In this document: positions 33,173 through 41,533 of the stretch, piece by piece | Numbering within the stretch: position 1 is the first letter of the stretch | Layout of the letters: each line of letters opens with the position of its first letter | Origin: Plenodomus lindquistii | Taxonomy: Eukaryota; Ascomycota; Dothideomycetes; Pleosporales; Leptosphaeriaceae | DNA length: 64,000 nt | NCBI GenBank assembly: GCA_025504975.1 | Contig: JANUWI010000001.1 | Location: 3,720,001 to 3,784,000 of the forward strand | Reading direction: 5' to 3' | The notes under the pieces: generated by a model | Told to the model about the DNA's origin: nothing | The model's input: only the letters and a program-made list of their open reading frames with translations | Database searches by the model: none | Made by a program: the position numbers and the translations under genes

Positions 33173-35847
33173 ATGCTCGCATACTATATCTTCCTGGTAG
33201 CTCATGTCACATGTTCCACGGTCTATGGCTTACAGCTTTTGCAGGCCAGCTACATTCGCAACAGTAGAGAGCCACGGTCGCATGAGATAGTCAACGTTGC
33301 GTTTTACCTTAGGATCTTCCCATGCCTTACTAGTTGCATAGCTGCTTCTGCATGGTGGATTATACCTTATAAGGTCCGCGCCGAATATACCTATCCGGAC
33401 CCCTTTCCTATGGAGTCGGTTTGCGAAAGTGAGTTCAAGATCAATGCAGATATAGGAGGGGTGGGGGCTCTTCTAGGTCTGTTCATTCCTTGCTGTGTTC
33501 TTTTCCTGGTCTTGCTATCAGGTCATCGCAAACAAGAGCCCTCAGGGGCAAAAGAAGTATCTCTGACACAGCTGGGTTGTAAGTATTGCCTCGGACGATG
33601 ACGCGGCTCGTGGCTAACTCATCGCAGTCTTAATGTTCATCTCGATCAACATCTTGAAGGCACTGTACCGGCGTACAATCAACGACCGCGACCTCATGGT
33701 TGCTATACTCACCCTTGATGCCGTCAATGCTTCTGTTTCGATGGGGCTTTCCGACAAAGAGATGCTGCGCGTACAGCTCTCTCCATTTGCGTGGTAGCGC
33801 AAGGCGTAGCTTTCATCATTGAAGGCCTCGCGTTCCAAAGTCTCTTGAACACGGCAGCTTCTTCCTGCGCGACTCCTCTTTTGGACGCATTGAGTACATC
33901 GAGGAACGCTGAGATTATCTGGATCTATCTTGGCCTACGAGTTCTGACAGCTCTGGGCGTGGGAATCAATGCATGCCCCCTCACCAAAGAGCTGAACACG
34001 ATCAAGCGCGACAGCAAGACACCAATTACGAAACGCTCCCTCACAGCGACGGCAAGAGAGAGCTGGATCAAGCTGTCTACAACGCTCTGCACTCAATACC
34101 TACTTTTTTTCACCCTCGTCGTCATTCACGGGGTCATGGTGAAAGAGCTTTTGAAGGACACTGAGTATGTCGGTGGCGGTCCTGCTAAATCTCTGGGCGA
34201 GTGGGGTCAAGTCGTCAATGTCCTTGGCTGTGCTTATGCTTCATGCCACGTCCTTTATTCTTACTGGCGACTCTTTAGACGGGAAGTAGTATATGAGTGC
34301 GCCAGCAACACAAAGACGCTACATCACCTCAAAGGCCAAGGAGACGAGCAGGGCGAAAGGCCTACACCTTTCCGAGGTGTCCGCTTTCTTGACGCACCGT
34401 GGAAGTGGTTCCGAGAGAGGCAACCCTTCACACAGCGGCACCTCGATCCCATGGACCTCGCTTTGGTGTTGTCCACGAGTTTACATACAATCACATCTAC
34501 TAACCTGGAACCCGATCCGCATCAGCAGAAGCAGCTGCTAGACACGGTCGTGGAAGGCTTCAGATATGGAAGACGCAAGATTATCAAGAAAGCCCTGTTC
34601 GACGGTGCACCAAAAGATGAACGAGGCGAGCGAGGAAATTACCTGATACACCTAGCCGCCATCTTAGGTGACGAAAAATTCTAATTGCGACTCGGTCTAG
34701 ATCAGGAGGTGAGATGGATAGCCTCCTCTTGACGAACGACGTGGGCGAGACATCTCTGGAAGTCGCTGTTCAGGCCAGCAAAGCCGAGTCCGTTCAGTGG
34801 ATCATCGAGCGAATGCCTGTGACCGAAGAGCGTTCAGCTAACGCGGTCTCGAGAGCTTTCTCCATCGCCATTTCGACCCACGACCATACATCATTATGTA
34901 ATCTGAAGAAGTGGCCTGGTTGGTACAAGCTCAAATTGGACGCGGGACCCCGAATCCTATCACCATACTTCTTTGCTATCTACAAAAGGAATCTAGAGGC
35001 TGCTGCCGTTTTATCTGAGAATGAATTAGTGGCAGGCCGACCCGAGCATCTACTCAACCTTGCCAAAAAGACAGGCGACCTCTACATCATACAGAGCGTT
35101 TTCAGGAACAAAATGGACTACCTTGGTTTTGAGACTGAAAACGCTCTGCTCCAGTCGCATATGACGGATGGGGAAGTTGTAGAATTATGGTCGCTTCTTG
35201 GCCTGTCTGTTGAAGCCTTGTGCGATCGTGCCTTCATCCATCCTGTTCTCAACGCCGAAAGGATTCATCTCTGGAAATACATTTTGAATCCATCCACCAG
35301 ACTGGCTGTGGACCTGGCTCCAGCGACACTCGACGCGACTCTCACCTTCATGCTGTCGAAGCAAGCTAACAAGCGGCGTATGGACATTTGCAACTCTGTC
35401 AGATATAAGGGTTTCCTCAAGCCCATCAATAGCGACCTGCTTACGAGGAGCCACACAGAAACAGTTCAAGAAGAGATTCGAAAGCACCTTGAGGAACTGG
35501 GTGCATTCAACTTTGCTGCAGTCGTCGACGCTGTTTGCCTCAGGGACACGAACGCACTGTCACGGACCCTCGACGACCAAGCTGTGAAGGCCCGGCTAGA
35601 ACGTTTGAGAAACCTCACCGATCTCAGGGGTCACTCGTTGCTGTCTTTCGCCATACCTATACCAGAAAAAGAAGGGATACAACTACTCTTATGGAAGCCC
35701 TCAGAGATTCTCCTCACTGAACGAAACCCATTGGCAGCGCTGATCACTGTCCGCCCTCATCCACAATGGGGCGACTATTTGGTGTACTTTTCGCTCCGAT
35801 ACAATTTGACATACAAAGATGTATTGGATCCGCTCCACCGCTATTAA
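33173..35847 (+). CDS. Hypothetical membrane protein with ankyrin-like C-terminal region, possibly frameshifted
   Basis: Exon 1 starts at the ATG at 33173; a first intron (GTAAGT...CGCAG, about 33574-33626) is clear. The product has several hydrophobic segments (IFLVAHVTCSTVYGLQLL, GALLGLFIPCCVLFLVLL, and more after 33790). Near 33785-33795 the frame changes with no good splice pair; a one-base indel is the simplest explanation, or a ~105-bp intron from the GTACAA donor near 33672 to the CAG at 33774-33776. Near 34668 a 38-bp intron (GTGACG, CTAAT, ATCAG; 34668-34705) would restore the frame, producing an ankyrin-like stretch (LIHLAAILGG...LLLTNDVGETSLEVAVQAS). The C-terminal part then runs open to 35847. 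I recognise no named family. It is either an intact gene with very short introns or a recently broken one. Confidence 0.5.
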
Positions 35848-36075
35848 TTATTCCCTTCATTCGTCATGAAATCTGCAACAATATTCCATAATCTTACGTT
35901 ATAACTCTTCATACAGATAAGGACACACCATTGGCAATCTTGTGCCATCACATCACACAAAAGACAGCACGCACTATGATGTGGGACTTGAAAAGTTTGC
36001 GTGATTGACTTCGAGGATCAGACGGCTATGACATCGCTCTACTTCCACAAGCTCCGCGGAATCAGACTCCATACC

Positions 36076-38090
36076 TCACTCAACAGGTCTTAGCCTACTC
36101 CCTGCAAGCCCACTCTTCCCTTTACCCCCAAACATACCGACCAAGCCACCATTCGCAACCCCTTCTCTCCCAACCCTCGCCCCCACAGCATCTAAATTCC
36201 TCTTACTCTCCTCCACCGGCGTACCCCCACTCTCCACCGTCCCCAAACTACCAAAACTATCTACACTTCCCTTCCTCCCGCCCATCTTAGCTCCCAATCC
36301 AAGCAAGCCCCTGATCCCACCTGCCTTCCTCGCGGGCAACTCGCCCTTCCCTGCAGTCGCAATGTAAAGCAGATACTTGAGATTCGGCAGCGTGTGTCGG
36401 ATATCCAGGGGTCGCAGACCCAGCGCATTAGATAAGATTTCAATGTCCTTGTTGAGTAGGAAGACGGCGTAGTCGAATCTATACCGAATAACGCCGCGCA
36501 TGTACAGTGGGAAGACGCGTAATTGCGCATTTGCACTTGCTGAGGCTGAGGATTTGGCGGTCTGGGTTCCTATGGCGAGAGGGTCGTGGATTGTGGACGT
36601 GCTGCCATTTAAGGTGATGGGGTAGGGTAGGATGACGGAGAGGTAGGGGGAGAGGAGAGTGACGATTTGAGCGACGTAGTTGAGTGCTGCGGCTGTGGTG
36701 TCTTGGTCTGCGTCGTCGAAGGTGGAATTTGGGAGGGGTAGGCCGCGGATGGTGAAGGAGAGTGTTTTGCCAGATGGAGATGGCTCGATGGGGAAGATGC
36801 GTTGGATGTCCTCGCATATGCGACGGCGTTGCGCGGTGATAGCTTCGAGTTGGTGGGCGTGTAGTGTTGCTGTTTCGCTGTGCGTTTCGCGCTGAGAAGG
36901 GAGTTCGGTGGCCAGCATAGATTGCTGTTCTCGACCGAGGCGCATCTTCTCTTTTCGTTGCTCGATGCTGGCCTGTAGTTCATCACGTCGACGGCGGGCG
37001 GCTACTACACGGCGCTTTTCGGCAATGACGGCGGATTCGACAGTCTTCAGATTCTCCTCGGTCTCGGGAACACGCTCAACCGCACTAATGGCGTCCTTGT
37101 TGGACTCGAGGATGTGTTCGATTTCGTCTGCGATGCGATCGCGTGTGGCAAGGGCGTCTTGGATACAGTCGTCCAACGTCGACAAACGCATGAGAGCATC
37201 ATACGAAGACGAAGTCAGCACACGGCCCTCTGGATGCTCTCGAGGTGGTGCGAGGACCTCTTGGCGTACCCGCTCCTGCACCGGTAGATCTGTGAAGCTC
37301 GTGTAGATGCCGTCCGTCATATGGAAAAGCACACAGTTCTGTGGTAGTGGATGTCTGAACTTTCCAAGCGTCTTCCCAATGAATTGCAGCGACCTGAAGC
37401 GCACCGTGTAGTCCATGAGGTACTGCCATTCGGTCATGGCCTCCCTCTTTGCCCAGAGGCGGACGGTCAATTTGTCGAGACGCGTGACTCCCGGCCCACA
37501 AGCGCCCAAGTCGAAGAACTTGAAGTTGGGATTCATGGCCTTCTCCGCGACTTCCGACACATAAACCGGCTCGTCCTGTTCGTCGACGTGGAGGGTGAAG
37601 AAGGTGTCTGCCATGCGCCCAGCGGTGATGTCTTCGAGCTTCTTCTGGCGCGTCAACGGGCTGGCGTTGGCCCAGTCCATGGTCGTCCGTCTCATGAGTT
37701 CCTTGCCAAAGCCTGGCCTGGAGGGCTTGGTAGGGGTGGTGGGCTCGCGCAGGCTGCCATTGGTTCGAGCGGCCTCGGGCGAGGACTTGAGATCGCTGGA
37801 GGACCGCGAGTGCGATAGACGCTTGGTTTCACGCTGGGCGAGCGCTTTGGTAGGCGATTTGAAGGTGCTTGGGATGGCTTCATCGTCGAATGTCTTGCCC
37901 CGTGAGCGCGAAGGGACAGGGGTCAGGGTGAGGTTGCGGATGGTGATGCCTTGGAGGTGCCTGAGCTTGCGGTTCTAGGTGGCGGGGTCAGAGGGAGGCA
38001 TTGAGGGAGGGGTGGATGGATGGCCAGTGTCATGCATACATAGGGCAGCAGCCACGGCCGCTCGCGTGGTGGAGGAGCCTCGACAGCCAT
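36076..38090 (-). CDS. UVRAG/Vps38-like subunit of a PI3-kinase complex
   Basis: Two exons (38040-38090, 36076-37974; 65-bp intron GTATGC...CCTAG) give 649 residues. The first exon encodes only 17 residues but is convincing: splicing yields RPWLLPYNRKLRHLQGITIRNLTL, the typical start of fungal UVRAG/Atg14-domain proteins. The middle contains a C2-like region (FFDLGACGPGVTRLDKLTVRLW) and then WQYLMDYTVRFRSLQFIGKTLGKFRHPLPQNCVLFHMTDGIYTSF. Residues ~290-400 form a long charged coiled coil. A conserved C-terminal segment (RGLPLPN...LNYVAQIVTLLSPYLSVILPYPI) is the BARA2-like part. These proteins join Vps34/Vps15/Vps30 on endosomes, making PI3P for sorting and autophagosome maturation. The C-terminal 110 residues are Gly/Ser-rich. 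The start codon directly abuts a hexanucleotide repeat, and the gene is divergent from mL67. Confidence 0.85.
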
Positions 38091-38126
38091 GGCTATGGCT
38101 ATGGCTATGGCTATGGCTATGGCTAT
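38091..38126. repeat. (GGCTAT)6 hexanucleotide microsatellite
   Basis: Six perfect copies. On the minus strand the array (ATAGCC) runs straight into the UVRAG-like start codon, so it lies in that gene's 5' leader. Confidence 0.9.
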
Positions 38127-38263
38127 GACGCGCCTGGTCTTGATCTATGGCTAGGCAAGAAGCGACAGAGGGCTGTGGCGGTGCATTTCATCGGAACATG
38201 CTGATGGCAGTTTACAGGCGCAGGACAGGAGCTTGCGCCACGCGTCATGGTCCTTTGGAGATT

Positions 38264-38287
38264 GGACGTGGACGTGGACGTGGACGT
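38264..38287. repeat. (GGACGT)4 hexanucleotide repeat
   Basis: Four perfect copies upstream of the mL67 start codon. In the alternative upstream start at 38247 they would encode a Val-Asp repeat. Confidence 0.85.
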
Positions 38288-38453
38288 GCGAATAAGAACG
38301 GGTGGGAGCTTGCTTTGCTGGGCGCCGTCGTATTGGAGGCGGCGGAGGTGTGGCCCGTGCGCCGCAACTTCGCGCCGAAATCATCTTTTGCATCTCATCA
38401 CCACCACGGCGGCGACTGCAGTCTGCGCCATTGGCACCCTTCTCCCCACCGCC

Positions 38454-40076
38454 ATGCCTCGCTCCCTCGCCCGCCTGCGGTACAGGGCTGTCCCGCGGCC
38501 CGCCAGGCTTGCGCGCGTTCGCGATCTCCAGCGGATGGACCTGCGCGTCGCCAGGTATGTCAAGCAGCAGTCGACCCCCCAGCCCTTCCGCCTGCAGACA
38601 GTCGTCAATGCCAGCGCCAAACGACAGCCGACGGGCGCGCACGTGTCCAAGCCGTGGATGCCGTACACACTGCGCGATGTCGTCGACCCAGAAAAGCAGG
38701 CCAAGCATGGCGAGGTCATCTACGTCTTCCGCAACGCAAAGACCAACCAGATCATCTACTCGCTGCAGGAACTGCTGGATGACCACCACCTCGACCAGCT
38801 GCCCTTTATCGGCAAGCACTCGAAGCCCCCGGTCCTCCGCCCCGACGAGTGGCAGCCACACTGCGTCATCACGTTCCCCACCGCCCACCAGGGCTACAGC
38901 GCCTTCCGCAGATTGCGTGAACTGCGCAAGCTCCACGAGTTGGCCTGGGAGAAGACGAATCCCGAATGGAAACAGCTAAACCTCAAGGCGCGCGTCAAGA
39001 AAATCATGGATCAGCGGGCCAACTTCAGCGCTGACCTGGCAGAGGTTCTGCGCATGCAGGAGGAATACGGTGCCAAGACACAACAGGAGCGGGAGGAGCT
39101 GGACCGACAGGCGGAGCAGTTCCTTGAGAAGCGATGGTCGAAAATTGACCAAATGGCAAAGGCGGCAAAAGAGAAGGAGAAGGATGCAGACAACATCCAT
39201 TGGCTGGAAGGCCAGATTCGCTCAATGAAGCGCAAACTCCACATGAAGCACAATCAAGACGAAGCCTCCCAAAAGAGCCTCAAAGCCACCAAAGAGGCCC
39301 TGGAAACACGCCTCCGCAGAGTCAAGTTCGCCGTGGCTAAAGCCAACCAGCTCAAAGACAAGCAGAGAGACCTCGCCACCCGCGCGGCCCCCGCAATCGA
39401 AGAAGGCGCAGAAGCCAAGCTCTCCGACCTGCGATCCCAAGCCCAAGTACTAGAAGACGCTCTCGCCGATCTGGGATCCATACGCAAGAGAGAAGACATC
39501 GCCGCAGACCGCCGCCTCCTTGCCCAGCACCAAGCCGACATTGCAGCTCTAGAAGAAGCCTTCCAAGCCAAAGCCGAGCTCGAAGTTGGCGAAGAAGCAG
39601 CGCGAAACACCATTCTCCCCAAACACTTTACCTCCAAGACCCGCACGCCCATCTACACGCTCACCGGTGTAGACGTATCCTGGGCTGACCTCCAAGACGC
39701 CCTCTACGCCAAGGGCCAATGGCCCGAAACTATCGAGCATGGCACGCTCGACATCAACGCTGGACGGACCGACGTCGCTTACCTTAGCAAAGAGGAGTAC
39801 GACGTTGTACTCGACAACGAGAGGCGCCGCATCATGGAGCCATTTGAAGAACAGGCACGTCTCCACGAGGAACAGCGACAGGCGCGTTGGGAGGAGATGA
39901 TTAGGGTGTGGAAGGAGAAGAGGAGATTACGACAGGAAGAGAGGGCGAGGAATCCGGTGGTGAGAAAGCCAAAGCCGAAGACGAATACAAAGAAGAAGGT
40001 TGATATATTGACGGCGGTGAGGATGATGGTCAAGGAGGAGAAGAGGAACGCTGGTGTAGAGAAGGTCACGGCGTAG
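38454..40076 (+). CDS. Mitochondrial large-subunit ribosomal protein mL67 / Mhr1-like
   Basis: Intronless, 540 residues from the ATG at 38454. An in-frame ATG at 38247 exists, but its extra 69 residues come from promoter repeats and low-complexity sequence. The N-terminus MPRSLARLRYRAVPRPARLARV is a basic mitochondrial presequence. The conserved domain follows: GEVIYVFRNAKTNQIIYSLQELL, then LPFIGKHSKPPVLRPDEW and VITFPTAHQGYSAFRRLRELRKLHEL. This matches the mL67/Mhr1 family, a large mitoribosomal subunit protein that in yeast also acts in mtDNA recombination as Mhr1. The middle and C-terminal parts are long charged helices (about residues 190-400) and a Lys/Arg-rich tail, making the protein larger than yeast Mhr1 (about 226 residues), as usual for filamentous fungi. 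Lies back to back with the UVRAG-like gene. Confidence 0.82.
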   Translation: MPRSLARLRYRAVPRPARLARVRDLQRMDLRVARYVKQQSTPQPFRLQTVVNASAKRQPTGAHVSKPWMPYTLRDVVDPEKQAKHGEVIYVFRNAKTNQIIYSLQELLDDHHLDQLPFIGKHSKPPVLRPDEWQPHCVITFPTAHQGYSAFRRLRELRKLHELAWEKTNPEWKQLNLKARVKKIMDQRANFSADLAEVLRMQEEYGAKTQQEREELDRQAEQFLEKRWSKIDQMAKAAKEKEKDADNIHWLEGQIRSMKRKLHMKHNQDEASQKSLKATKEALETRLRRVKFAVAKANQLKDKQRDLATRAAPAIEEGAEAKLSDLRSQAQVLEDALADLGSIRKREDIAADRRLLAQHQADIAALEEAFQAKAELEVGEEAARNTILPKHFTSKTRTPIYTLTGVDVSWADLQDALYAKGQWPETIEHGTLDINAGRTDVAYLSKEEYDVVLDNERRRIMEPFEEQARLHEEQRQARWEEMIRVWKEKRRLRQEERARNPVVRKPKPKTNTKKKVDILTAVRMMVKEEKRNAGVEKVTA

Positions 40077-40997
40077 AGAAAGGGAAATTGGGGAAACTTG
40101 TATGATGATGATGTCTTCCTTGTATATGAATAGATTTGTGCATGTGCATGGTTGTAATGTCTTTGTGGGAATGTGTCGACATGCACTTTCCCGGTCTTAA
40201 GTTGTTCTACGACGGCTTATGGAGAGTCAGTCATGTGTGCGAATGCATCGATCATCTCATCCAGACGACCTATTCATCCTCTGCCAAGGAGCCAGTCTAC
40301 ATCCCATGCGTCTCCGTCTCACTCTCACTGCACGAGTAAGACCGTCCAGTTCATACAATATCGAAAAGACGTACATGTATCTTTCCAAACCTCAATCTCA
40401 TGTTTTTACATATGTATGCAGTGTACGGCTTTGATTTGAACATCCCTGATCAATCTTGGAGCCTCTTGTAGTCATTGTGTCGGATTGTAAGTGCTGGGAT
40501 GGATAATTTGGTGATACGCATAGGAAAGCGGGTTGTAAGCATCAAGAGGTTTGTGGATGGGATTGGGTGGTTGCTGGGGGATAGTGAAGAGTTGGCTGTT
40601 GGCTGGAAAGGTTAGTGGGGTGGGGGTGAAGTGTATGGTTAGGTTGAAGGATAAGAGACTTAATGGTGGACTCTGAAACAAAGCATTGCATGTGAGGATG
40701 TTGTAAAAGATACCAGGACCCATTGTGTGTATGGCTGTTCGCTACATGATACATCGTGTTGCGACATGAGAAATGAGAAATGTGAACAGGGTGACTAATT
40801 ACTAAGTATGGAGACAGATATGTCGCGCAGACAATCCAGTAGATGTTAGGCAGCTCGTGCCCATACGTGCTCAAATATTCGTGAGCAACGGTAAGCATCG
40901 TTGAGCACGATCATCCTTTTGGTGGTATCGTCTGGCGAAATCTCATCGGGTCTCATCCGCGTTAATTAGAACGTCCGGGCCTCTAATCATTCTCTTC
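40077..40997. other. Intergenic region, no gene seen
   Basis: Downstream flank of the mL67 gene; short frames lack motifs. Composition becomes AT-richer toward the tRNA-like relic. Confidence 0.45.
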
Positions 40998-41081
40998 GGT
41001 TGCTTGGTGTAGTGGTCATACACCTGGCACAGCGCTATTTCCCAACGGTAGGCACTCGTTAGTTTCAATCTAGCAGCAATT
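40998..41081 (+). tRNA. tRNA-like relic with RIP-type changes (isotype not assigned)
   Basis: A cloverleaf can be drawn: acceptor 5' strand GGTTGCT (40998-41004) pairs with AGCAATT (41075-41081) through five Watson-Crick pairs and two terminal G-U pairs. D-arm stem GTGT/ACAC flanks an AGTGGTCAT loop (41007-41023). T-arm GTTAG/CTAGC encloses the loop TTTCAAT (41058-41074) and directly abuts the 3' acceptor strand. The anticodon arm is poor and no reliable anticodon can be read; the 33-nt middle may contain an intron or be degraded. The G-U pairs are what C-to-T change on the 3' strand would give. It is probably a dead tRNA gene or the head of a tRNA-derived element. Confidence 0.4.
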
Positions 41082-41533
41082 AAAACTACTTTTTATGTAG
41101 TAACTAGACAACAAGCTCGCTTTACTAGCTTAGCCTAACCTATTAGCTAGCCCTTTATAGGGAAGGTAAATATCCTACTTATTTAAGCTTTAAACTTTCC
41201 CCTACTAATTTTTACCTAAAGAAATAAGGTGTACATATATTATATATATTAGAGGATTATAGCGTAGAAGGAAGATAGCATAGGAGCAAGATTGTAGTAT
41301 GTATAAAAGAAGGCTAGATCTATAAATAGAGGTAGTAAACTCAATATATAGCCAACGCCAGCAACTCAATATATAGCCAACGCCAGCAACTCTATAAAAT
41401 GCTTTCTATAGTAGCTTTAAGCACAAATTTTACGTATAAATAATCCTATAGCTTAGCACGTTTTTAAGCCTTTTAGGAGGCGGACTCTGTATGTATATAA
41501 CTACCTACAGACTACATTCCCTATAGACGAAAA
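41082..41533. repeat. Small AT-rich, RIP-like island beside the tRNA relic
   Basis: About 450 bp dominated by A/T with many TAT, CTA and TAG words, like the large block at the right end of the window. It separates the tRNA relic from the 3' end of the HET-ankyrin gene. It contains the perfect 25-bp direct repeat listed separately and no coding sequence. Confidence 0.65.
41338..41387. repeat. Perfect 25-bp tandem duplication
   Basis: Two adjacent identical 25-bp copies containing ATATATAGCCAACGCCAGC. They keep GCC and CGCC words inside an otherwise C/G-depleted island, suggesting that they arose after the decay or were too short to be mutated. Confidence 0.85.

Larger units (their letters stand above)
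38091..38453. promoter_or_regulatory. Bidirectional promoter between the UVRAG-like and mL67 genes, with two hexanucleotide repeats
   Basis: Start codons of the divergent genes are 363 bp apart. The interval contains (GGCTAT)6 at 38091-38126, directly next to the minus-strand start codon, and (GGACGT)4 at 38264-38287. No TATA box is obvious. Confidence 0.6.
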
